Shown here: positions 5,391 through 10,866 of the stretch, in pieces
Numbering within the stretch: the first letter of the stretch is position 1
Layout: every line of letters starts with the position of its first letter
Source: Casimicrobiaceae bacterium
GTDB lineage: Bacteria > Pseudomonadota > Gammaproteobacteria > Burkholderiales > Casimicrobiaceae
Assembly: GCA_955652025.1 (NCBI GenBank)
Contig: CATPAO010000161.1
Location: 1-10,866 of the forward strand
Direction: 5' to 3'
DNA: 10,866 nt
The notes under the pieces: model-generated
What the model saw: only the letters and a program-made list of their open reading frames with translations
Database searches by the model: none
Told to the model about the DNA's origin: nothing
Program-made: the position numbers and the translations under genes

Positions 5391-6248
5391 ATGAAAGTGA
5401 CTGCATGGCCGCGCACGACGACGCGGCGCCTATTTCTCGCGCTGGCCGCGGCGTCGGCGTTGATCGTTGCGGCGCCCTCAAGCGCGGACTGGCCGACGAC
5501 GGCGCTCGTGTCGATCGACGTCTATGATCGCACCGACGGCACGTCGCTCGCCGTCTATCTGAAGGACGGCCGGCGCTACGTCGTCGGCACACCGGGACAC
5601 GAATACGCGGTGCGCATCCGCAATTGCACCGGCGAACGCATCCTTGCCGTGACGAGCGTCGATGGCGTCAACGCGGTGACCGGCGAAACGGCGTCGCCGG
5701 AGCAATCGGGCTACGTGATCGATGCGTGGGGCAGCGTCGAAATCGCCGGCTGGCGCAAGAGCCTCGATCGTACGGCCGCGTTCTATTTCACCGATTTAGG
5801 GGACAGCTATGCGGCGCGTACCGGGCGCCCCGGCAACGTCGGCGTGATCGGCGTCGCCGTATTTCGCGAAAAGCGCGCACCGATTTCCTACTGGCCGCAA
5901 CGCGACAAGATCGCCGCCGATGCGCGAAGCGACGCACCCGCCGCGGCGGCCGAGCCGCAAAGCGCGCCGCCGGCGCAAAGGGCGGAAGCGAGCAACGCGG
6001 AAGGCGCGCTCGACCGCGCGTCGCGTGCGCAGGCGTCGAAGCTCGGCACCGGGCATGGGCGAAACGAAACGTCGTACGCGCAGCGCGTGCGCTTCGAGCG
6101 CGCGAGCGACACGCCGAGCGAGACACTCGCGCTTCAATACGATCGGCGCGAGAATCTGATCGCCATGGGCGTGCTGTCGCCGCCGCGCTATGCGCAGCGC
6201 ACACCCGACCCGTTCCCGGGCCTGCGCTTCGCGCCCGACCCGCGCTGA
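5391..6248 (+). CDS. Secreted protein of unknown function, upstream of an ECF sigma factor
   Basis: The start is ATG 5391, with GGAGG (5380-5384) six bases upstream; the frame continues 27 codons further but without signal-like sequence. The 285-residue protein has an N-terminal signal: TTTRRLFLAL with twin Arg12-Arg13, a hydrophobic stretch to about residue 29 and a cleavage site near Ala32 (PSSA/DW). The twin arginine suggests Tat export, though Sec is possible. Residues about 36-165 look like a compact beta-rich domain (IRNCTGERILAVTSVDGVNA, GYVIDAWGSVEIAGWRKS, AARTGRPGNVGVIGVAVF). An Ala-rich linker follows (about 180-215), then a second distinct block, LGTGHGRNETS...RFERASDTPSE...YDRRENLIAMGVL (about 218-262). 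I do not recognise a named family, but both blocks look constrained. The sigma factor gene follows after 91 bases on the same strand, so a shared function is plausible. Confidence 0.75.
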   Translation: MKVTAWPRTTTRRLFLALAAASALIVAAPSSADWPTTALVSIDVYDRTDGTSLAVYLKDGRRYVVGTPGHEYAVRIRNCTGERILAVTSVDGVNAVTGETASPEQSGYVIDAWGSVEIAGWRKSLDRTAAFYFTDLGDSYAARTGRPGNVGVIGVAVFREKRAPISYWPQRDKIAADARSDAPAAAAEPQSAPPAQRAEASNAEGALDRASRAQASKLGTGHGRNETSYAQRVRFERASDTPSETLALQYDRRENLIAMGVLSPPRYAQRTPDPFPGLRFAPDPR

Positions 6249-6268
6249 CCGGAGTCGCGGCCGCAGTC

Positions 6269-6290
6269 ATCAGCGCCCGCGGGCGCTGAT
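6269..6290. promoter_or_regulatory. 22-bp perfect palindrome upstream of the ECF sigma gene
   Basis: The half-site ATCAGCGCCCG (6269-6279) is followed directly by its exact reverse complement (6280-6290). It lies 20 bases after the upstream stop and 49 bases before the sigma start. It is either an operator for a dimeric regulator or, as RNA, a hairpin ending the upstream transcript. No T-run follows, so it is not a standard intrinsic terminator. Confidence 0.55.
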
Positions 6291-6330
6291 CGCGTTGGCG
6301 TGCCGAGCTGACTGATTTCGCGGCATACTG

Positions 6331-6348
6331 GGCGGGCAAATGCCCGCC
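6331..6348 (+). promoter_or_regulatory. Hairpin enclosing the ECF sigma start codon
   Basis: GGCGGGC (6331-6337) pairs perfectly with GCCCGCC (6342-6348) around the loop AAAT, so the ATG at 6340-6342 sits in the loop and stem edge. The leader copy covers the place where a ribosome site should be. The hairpin would oppose initiation at 6340 if the RNA extends this far upstream, or may mean that the true start is the in-frame ATG at 6382. Confidence 0.5.
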
Positions 6349-6933
6349 TCCCGCAACGACGACGCACGCGACGAGGACCTGATGCTCGCGTACGCACGCG
6401 GCGAGGCCGCGGCGTTCGATGTGCTCTACGCGCGGCACAAAGGCGGCGTCTATCGTTATTTGCTCCGCCACTGCGGCAATGCCGGCACCGCCGACGAGCT
6501 GTTCCAGGATATCTGGATGAACGTGATCCGGGTTCGCGCCACCTACGCGCCCACCGCCAAATTCGCGACGTGGCTCTACACGCTTGCACGCCACCGGCTG
6601 GTCGATCACTGGCGCGCGACGGGTCAGGCGACACTCGTTTCGGTCGACAACGAGGGCGATGATTCGACGCGCGCCGCCGTCGACGCGATACCTGCGGCAC
6701 GCGCCGACGAGCCCGACGCGCGCGCCGGTCGACGTGAAGTGTCGGTGCGCATCCAGGCGGCGCTCGCGGCGTTGCCGCCGGCGCAACGCGACGCGTTCCT
6801 GTTGCAACACGAGAGTGGAATGTCGCTCGCGGAAATCGCCGCATTGACCGGCGTCGGCATGGAGACCGTCAAGAGCCGGCTCCGCTACGCGATCGCAAAA
6901 CTGCGCTTGGATTTGCGCGGGGAGTTCGAGTGA
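6340..6933 (+). CDS. ECF-type RNA polymerase sigma factor
   Basis: The 197-residue protein has the two ECF sigma domains. Region 2 (about 14-95) includes LMLAYARGEAAAFDVLYARH, DELFQDIWMNVIR and FATWLYTLARHRLVDHWR, the core-binding and -10-recognition helices. Region 4 (about 138-190) includes ALPPAQRDAFLLQHESGMSL, then AEIAALTGVGMETVKSRLRYAIAKLR, the helix-turn-helix that binds the -35 element. The Asp/Ala-rich linker between them is typical. ATG 6340 gives the usual short N-terminus; ATG 6382 has a better ribosome site (GAGGA, 6373-6377) but begins right at region 2. The gene overlaps the next by four bases (GTGA), so sigma and probable anti-sigma are coupled. The ECF group and target promoters cannot be assigned from sequence alone. 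Confidence 0.93.
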   Translation: MPASRNDDARDEDLMLAYARGEAAAFDVLYARHKGGVYRYLLRHCGNAGTADELFQDIWMNVIRVRATYAPTAKFATWLYTLARHRLVDHWRATGQATLVSVDNEGDDSTRAAVDAIPAARADEPDARAGRREVSVRIQAALAALPPAQRDAFLLQHESGMSLAEIAALTGVGMETVKSRLRYAIAKLRLDLRGEFE

Positions 6934-7751
6934 ACACGGAGCGTGATCCTTCCGATCCCGCGCTCGACCGATTGCTGCGCGCGGATGCGGACGCATCGCC
7001 GTCGGCAAAGCTCGATGCGGCGATTCTCGCTGCCGCGCATCGCGCCGTCCTCGGCGCACCGCGCGACGCGCGAAGCGCCGAGGCGACACGGCCGTGGCGA
7101 TGGTGGATGCCGCTCGCCGCGGCGGCGGCGATCGGTGCCGTTGCAATCGGTGTGTTGCAGCTCATCCCATCCGGACACGAATCTCTGCCCAACGTGGTTA
7201 GCGACATGCCGGCGACAACCCCGCAAGTGAGCGTGACACCCGCGCCCTCGCCTGCACCTGCGCCGCCCATTCAAATGCAACAACCCGGCACGCCGAAAAT
7301 CACAGCGGAGGCACCGGCGCCGCGTTCATCGGCCCCGGTGCGCAGGAAAGCGAGCGAGCCGGCGGCCGCGCCCGAACCGTTTCCGGCGAATCGCGCGCCG
7401 CCCGCGCAAGAGTCCGCGCAAGCGCCCGCTACACCGCCAGCGCCGGCCGCTGCAGCGCGGGCTGCGCCGGCCGACGCGATGAACGCCGAGTCGACGCGGC
7501 GCGACGCCGCGCAGAGCGCCGCGGGTGCCGTCGATCGTGCGGCGGCGGGGGCACTCGCGAAGTCGGCCATCAAGGATCGTTCGGAAGTGTTTCGCGCCGA
7601 CGAATTCGTCGCGCGCATTCGCCGCTTGCGGTCCGAGGGCAAGATGGAGGAAGCCGCGCAGGAGCTGGCGGCGTTTCGCGCCGCGTTCGCCGATGCCGAT
7701 GCGCGGCTGCCGTCCGACCTGCGTGAATGGGCGGCGAGCGTGAAGCGGTAA
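6930..7751 (+). CDS. Probable membrane anti-sigma factor
   Basis: GTG 6930 overlaps the sigma TGA (6931-6933), the usual arrangement for a sigma/anti-sigma pair. The 273-residue protein has a short cytoplasmic N-terminus (1-55, with LDRLLRADAD and LDAAILAAAHRAV, a helical sigma-binding candidate), one membrane span (about 57-79, WRWWMPLAAAAAIGAVAIGV), a long Pro/Ala-rich periplasmic stretch (about 95-205) and a C-terminal helical domain (about 217-273: FVARIRRLRSEGKMEEAAQE, then ELAAFRAAFADADARLPSDL). The C-terminal helical pair resembles a TPR-like unit seen in partners of some proteobacterial ECF factors. No HxxxCxxC zinc-binding motif is present, so it is not a ZAS-type anti-sigma. The role is inferred from coupling and topology. 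The stop is one base from the mutY stop on the other strand. Confidence 0.72.
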   Translation: MNTERDPSDPALDRLLRADADASPSAKLDAAILAAAHRAVLGAPRDARSAEATRPWRWWMPLAAAAAIGAVAIGVLQLIPSGHESLPNVVSDMPATTPQVSVTPAPSPAPAPPIQMQQPGTPKITAEAPAPRSSAPVRRKASEPAAAPEPFPANRAPPAQESAQAPATPPAPAAAARAAPADAMNAESTRRDAAQSAAGAVDRAAAGALAKSAIKDRSEVFRADEFVARIRRLRSEGKMEEAAQELAAFRAAFADADARLPSDLREWAASVKR

Positions 7752-7752
7752 C

Positions 7753-8763
7753 CTACAACGAGCGCAGCAACTTGCGGATCGGCGCCGGCAACGCCGCTTG
7801 CAGTGCGTCGTCGCGCGCGAGCCATACGTACTGCGGCGTCTCCGCGCGCGCGGGCCAACGCGTGATGCGAATCCGCTGCGGGTGGAGCGTCAGCGCGAAG
7901 TGCGTGAAGCCGTGCTCGATCGCCGGCAGATCGGCGCCGACCGCCGCGTCGGCGTCGAAGCGGCGCCGCACGAACGCGCGGGCATCGTCGTCGAGTGCCA
8001 ACTCCGGCAGGCTCCACAAGCCGCCCCAGATGCCGATCGGGGGCCGCTTTTCGAACAGGATTTCGCCGCCGCGCTCGAACAACAGCACGCGTATCGCGCG
8101 GTGCGGAAGCGTTTTGGAGGGTCGCGGCGACGGCAGCAGGCCAATGCGATCGTCGCGGCGCGCGACACAATCTCGCGCGACCGGGCAGACGTCGCAGCGC
8201 GGCTTCGTGCGCGTGCAAACCGTGGCGCCCAAATCCATCAGCGCTTGCGTGTAGGCTTCGATGCCGGTCTCGGGCAGCAGCGATTCCGCGATCGTCCACA
8301 ATGCCGCCTCGACTTTCGGGCGGCCGGGATAGCCGCCGACGCCGCGATGCCGCGCGAGCACGCGCTTCACGTTCCCGTCGAGGATCGCGCCGCGCGCGCC
8401 GTGTGCGAACGCCGCGATCGCCGCCGCCGTCGAGCGCCCGATGCCTGGCAATGTCGCCAGCGTGGCCGCATCGCGCGGCAATTCACCGCAGTGCAGCTCG
8501 ACGATCCGTTGCGCGGCCGCATGCAGGTGGTGCGCGCGGCGGTAATAGCCAAGGCCGCTCCATCGCGCTAGCACGTGTTCGATCGGCGCCGTGGCAAGCG
8601 CACGCACGTCGGGAAACGTTGCGATGAAGCGCTCGAAATACGGGACGACCGTCGCGACCTGCGTCTGCTGCAACATGATCTCGGACAGCCAGATCCGGTA
8701 CGCGTCGCGCGTGTTCTGCCACGGCAGGTCGCGCCGGCCGTGGACGCGCTGCCAGGCGATCAC
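7753..8763 (-). CDS. mutY: A/G-specific adenine DNA glycosylase MutY
   Basis: MutY removes adenine mispaired with 8-oxoguanine in base-excision repair. Seen here: LPWQ near the N-terminus, catalytic Glu28 in LSEIMLQQTQV, helix-hairpin-helix LPGIGRSTAAAIAAFA (about 105-120), catalytic Asp129 in AILDGNVKRVLAR, and the iron-sulfur loop Cys183-x6-Cys190-x2-Cys193-x5-Cys199. A C-terminal NUDIX-like domain for 8-oxoG recognition follows (about 222-336, with PPIGIWGGLWSLPE and FTHFALTLHP). The start given is GTG 8763 (336 residues). Codons upstream in frame read RDFAQR, which resembles the normal MutY N-terminus, so translation may begin earlier. The only plausible upstream start is CTG 8817, which overlaps the cpoB TGA. 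It follows cpoB closely and is probably cotranscribed with the Tol-Pal genes. Confidence 0.95.
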   Translation of the reverse strand: MIAWQRVHGRRDLPWQNTRDAYRIWLSEIMLQQTQVATVVPYFERFIATFPDVRALATAPIEHVLARWSGLGYYRRAHHLHAAAQRIVELHCGELPRDAATLATLPGIGRSTAAAIAAFAHGARGAILDGNVKRVLARHRGVGGYPGRPKVEAALWTIAESLLPETGIEAYTQALMDLGATVCTRTKPRCDVCPVARDCVARRDDRIGLLPSPRPSKTLPHRAIRVLLFERGGEILFEKRPPIGIWGGLWSLPELALDDDARAFVRRRFDADAAVGADLPAIEHGFTHFALTLHPQRIRITRWPARAETPQYVWLARDDALQAALPAPIRKLLRSL

Positions 8764-8813
8764 GCGTTGGGCGAAATCGCGGGGAGCCGCGCGGGGACGA
8801 CGGATTGCCGATA

Positions 8814-9668
8814 TCAGCGAACTCCGAGCCGCTGCTTCGCCTTCGTCGCGGCCTCGGACTGCGGATACCGCGCGATCAGCTCTTCGAGCGTGCGGCGCGC
8901 GGCGAGGTTGTCGTTCAGGTCCGATTGCGCCGACGCGACGTTCAGGAGCGCATCGGGCACCTTGGGACTGTCCGGATACGCGGCGATCAACGCGCGCTGC
9001 GCAGCGATCGATCCCTTGTAGTCCTTGCGCGCGTATTGCGCATTGCCGACCCAGTATTGCGCCGACGCCGCCAGCGGACTCCTCGGATACGTCTTGACGA
9101 ATGCGGAAAAGTTGGCGATCGCGCCCGGATAGTCGCCGCGCTTGAATTGATCGAGCGCGGCATCGTATGCGCGCTGTTCGGCGACGGGATCGGACGGCCG
9201 CGCAGGCGGCGCCCCGCCCGGCGGGGCATACGGCGGCGGCGCAACCCCCGGCGGGAGGTTGCCTGCCGCGGCGCTCGACGCGCCGGGCAGAGTTGCGTCG
9301 GCGGTCGGGGGCGAGCTCGACTCGAGCTTCCGCACGCGCGTGTCGAGATCGACGTAGAGATCACGCTGCCGCTTTTGTGCCTGCTCGAGCTCGTAGGTCA
9401 GCACCTCGACCTGGCCTCGGAGCCGCGCGATGTCGGAGCGGATCTGCTCGACCTGATTGAACAGATCCACGAGCCCCTGGCTCTTGAGTTGCGTCTCGAG
9501 CGCGGTGATGCGGTCCTCGAGCTGCCGCTGGACTTGTTGAAGCCGGGTGTTGGTGTCCGCGATGCGCTTGCGCGCCTCGTCGTCGTCGAACAGCGCGGCG
9601 CGCGCGGAATGCGCGCCCATGATCGCCGCCAGCGCGACAAGCGCGATCTTCGCCCGCGTTGCGCTCAT
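8814..9668 (-). CDS. cpoB: Cell division coordinator CpoB (YbgF), Tol-Pal accessory protein
   Basis: CpoB is a periplasmic protein that links the Tol-Pal system with peptidoglycan synthesis during division. The 284-residue protein has a signal peptide (1-24, cleavage after SARA), an N-terminal coiled coil for trimerisation (about 30-118, including LQQVQRQLEDRITALETQLK), a Pro/Gly/Ala-rich linker (about 119-162) and tetratricopeptide repeats (about 164-284), with YDAALDQFKRGDYPGAIANF, YWVGNAQYARKDYKGSI and LLNVASAQSDLNDNLAARRT. The ATG at 9668 has GAGGG about seven bases upstream, and that site lies in a dispersed-repeat-like sequence. The order tolB-pal-cpoB is the conserved one; pal ends 65 bases upstream and mutY follows. 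Confidence 0.94.
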   Translation of the reverse strand: MSATRAKIALVALAAIMGAHSARAALFDDDEARKRIADTNTRLQQVQRQLEDRITALETQLKSQGLVDLFNQVEQIRSDIARLRGQVEVLTYELEQAQKRQRDLYVDLDTRVRKLESSSPPTADATLPGASSAAAGNLPPGVAPPPYAPPGGAPPARPSDPVAEQRAYDAALDQFKRGDYPGAIANFSAFVKTYPRSPLAASAQYWVGNAQYARKDYKGSIAAQRALIAAYPDSPKVPDALLNVASAQSDLNDNLAARRTLEELIARYPQSEAATKAKQRLGVR

Positions 9669-9675
9669 CGTCGCG

Positions 9676-9711
9676 CCCTCACCCTAACCCGCTCCCACGC
9701 GCGGGAGGGGG
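9676..9711. repeat. REP-like dispersed repeat between pal and cpoB
   Basis: The plus strand reads CCCTCACCCTAACCCGCTCC followed by ACGCGCGGGAGGGGG. This resembles the widespread intergenic repeat with a CCCTCACCCTAACCC core followed by a short inverted repeat. Here CTCCC (9692-9696) and GGGAG (9703-9707) flank a six-base loop. On the minus strand it fills most of the 65-base pal-cpoB gap and includes the ribosome site of cpoB. Confidence 0.65.
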
Positions 9712-9733
9712 AAACGCCGATCGCCGCCGGAAC

Positions 9734-10273
9734 TCACTCGCCGGCGTAGAGCATGTCGTCGCGGCGATTCTCGGCCCACGCCGACTCGTCATGGCCGGAA
9801 TTGCGCGGCTTTTCCTTGCCGAAGCTCACGGTCTCGATCTGCGCCTCGGTGGCGCCCAACAACAGCATCATCCGCTTGACCGCTTCGGAACGGCGCTGTC
9901 CGAGCGCGATGTTGTACTCGCGCGAGCCGCGCTCGTCGGTGTTGCCTTGGATCGTCATCCGCGCGTTGCGGGTCTGCTGCAGATAGCGCGCATGCGCCTC
10001 GACCAGCGGCTTGAACTCGTCGCGGACGACGTAGCTGTCGAAATCAAAGTACACGCTGCGCTTCGACAGCGGGCTGTTCGGATCGCGGAGCGGATTGCCC
10101 GCAAACGTCGTCGTGCCCGAAACGCCGCTGCCCGTCGTGCCGCCCGTGTGCGCACCGGGTGCTGCGCCCGCGCCCGACTTGTCGTCGATCGGCGCGCCCG
10201 TTTCGGTGGTCGGAGTGCTGGAACAACCGGCGAGAGCCGCCGCGATGAAAACAGCGAATAGGATCTTGCGCAT
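9734..10273 (-). CDS. pal: Peptidoglycan-associated lipoprotein Pal
   Basis: Pal anchors the outer membrane to peptidoglycan and works with TolB and TolQRA at the division site. The start is ATG 10273 with AGGAGG four bases upstream; the frame is open for 40 codons more but without signal sequence. The 179-residue protein has a lipoprotein signal ending in the lipobox LAGC (lipidated Cys17), a Gly/Thr-rich tether (about 18-60) and an OmpA-type peptidoglycan-binding domain (about 72-175): VYFDFDSYVVRDEFKPLVEA, then NTDERGSREYNIALGQRRSE with Asp113 and Arg128 at the diaminopimelate-contacting positions, and FGKEKP. Residue 18 is Ser, which favours outer-membrane sorting. It sits between tolB (95-base gap) and cpoB. 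Confidence 0.96.
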   Translation of the reverse strand: MRKILFAVFIAAALAGCSSTPTTETGAPIDDKSGAGAAPGAHTGGTTGSGVSGTTTFAGNPLRDPNSPLSKRSVYFDFDSYVVRDEFKPLVEAHARYLQQTRNARMTIQGNTDERGSREYNIALGQRRSEAVKRMMLLLGATEAQIETVSFGKEKPRNSGHDESAWAENRRDDMLYAGE

Positions 10274-10368
10274 ACCACCTCCTGCGATGAGAAAGAGGCC
10301 GGATTCGACGTTCGATCGACCCCTCGTTAGCGACGCGAATCGCGCCACGAAATTGGCTCTGACCGTAC

Positions 10369-10866
10369 TCAAGGCCGCGGGAGCGGTCCCCACGCGGGCT
10401 CGCGTACTTCCGTTGCCGGCGCGACAAGCCGTTGCTTCACGCGACCGTCGCTGGAGACCGCAGCCAATATACCACGCCCCCCCGCGTCGCTCGCGTAGAT
10501 GATCAGCTTGCCGTTCGGCGCGACGCTCGGGCTTTCGTCGTTGGGTCCGCTCGTGAGAATCTGTACTTGGCGCGTCGCGTAATCCAACAGCGCGACCTGG
10601 AACCGGTTGCCCTCGCGGCGCACGAACACAAGGCCCTTGCCATCGGGCAACGGCCGCGGCGACACGTTGTACGAGCCCTCGAACGTGATCCGCTCGACGC
10701 CACCGCTGCCGAGACTGGCGCGATAGATCTGCGGCGTACCGCCGCGATCCGACGTGAACAGCAGCGATCCGCCGTCGGGCGTGAACGCGGCCTCGGTGTC
10801 GATGCCTGGCGACCTCAGGACGCGCGTTCCGCCGCCGCCGTCGGCGTTCATCACGTAGATCTGCGA
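10369..10866 (-). CDS. tolB: Tol-Pal system protein TolB (C-terminal part, runs off right edge)
   Basis: The frame is open at the right edge and ends at TGA 10371-10369. The 165 visible residues form the end of the six-bladed beta-propeller, with PD40-type blades: SQIYVMNADGG, then AAFTPDGGSLLFTSDRGGTP, VSPRPLPDGKGLVFVRREGN and SPSVAPNGKLIIYASDAGGR, ending EPAWGPLPRP. TolB is a periplasmic protein that binds Pal and TolA. The N-terminal domain and most of the propeller are outside the window. Together with pal and cpoB it confirms a tol-pal locus read leftward. Confidence 0.95.
   Translation of the reverse strand, partial: SQIYVMNADGGGGTRVLRSPGIDTEAAFTPDGGSLLFTSDRGGTPQIYRASLGSGGVERITFEGSYNVSPRPLPDGKGLVFVRREGNRFQVALLDYATRQVQILTSGPNDESPSVAPNGKLIIYASDAGGRGILAAVSSDGRVKQRLVAPATEVREPAWGPLPRP

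Noticed and set aside
5299..5592. 98-codon N-terminal extension of the YeeE/YedE gene
   Set aside because: Arg/Pro-rich, not like the family, and overlaps the divergent gene with its good ribosome site.
5788..7146. 452-codon minus-strand frame
   Set aside because: Arg/Ala-rich translation antisense to the secreted-protein and sigma genes, with no family-like motifs; a shadow frame in GC-rich DNA.
7271..8299. 342-codon minus-strand frame
   Set aside because: Overlaps mutY in another frame and the anti-sigma gene antisense; low-complexity Arg/Ala composition.
8805..9749. 314-codon plus-strand frame
   Set aside because: Antisense to cpoB, whose signal peptide, coiled coil and TPR units are clear.
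1..10866. CRISPR array, insertion sequence or rRNA
   Set aside because: No regularly spaced repeats, no transposase and no rRNA-like sequence were seen on either strand.

Overview
The window is GC-rich proteobacterial chromosome, most likely a betaproteobacterium of the Burkholderiales type. This is judged from GC-rich codon use and from the families present (Tol-Pal locus, DUF1178, MutY, a YeeE-type transporter). No species can be named from the sequence alone. It divides into two parts.

Part A, about 1-3560, is one end of an integrated mobile element inserted in a tRNA-Lys(UUU) gene. Reading from the tRNA into the element: a complete tyrosine integrase whose last codons run antisense through the tRNA; a ribbon-helix-helix regulator just upstream of it; a short divergent promoter region; then, on the other strand, an AlpA/excisionase-like helix-turn-helix protein, a 53-residue protein joined to it by a GTGA overlap, and a primase-type replication protein that runs off the left edge. 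The order int / divergent regulators / primase resembles phage satellites (P4-like, PICI) and small integrative elements. DNA here looks visibly less GC-rich than the rest of the window. The cargo and the far att site lie left of the window.

Part B, 3593-10866, is ordinary chromosome. The minus strand carries a YeeE/YedE sulfur-compound transporter, a DUF1178 protein and the tRNA-Lys gene with a consensus -10 box. The plus strand carries a secreted protein of unknown function, an ECF sigma factor and a membrane protein that overlaps the sigma gene and is probably its anti-sigma factor. Three perfect palindromes or hairpins lie in the control regions of this stretch, one of them enclosing the sigma factor start codon. 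From the right edge inward on the minus strand come tolB (C-terminal part), pal, cpoB (ybgF) and mutY. The first three belong to the Tol-Pal envelope system and the last is DNA repair. mutY converges on the anti-sigma gene with one base between the stops.

The least explained items are the mobile element end (unusual integrase/tRNA arrangement, unannotated 53-residue protein, edge-truncated primase) and the secreted protein-ECF sigma-anti-sigma unit.
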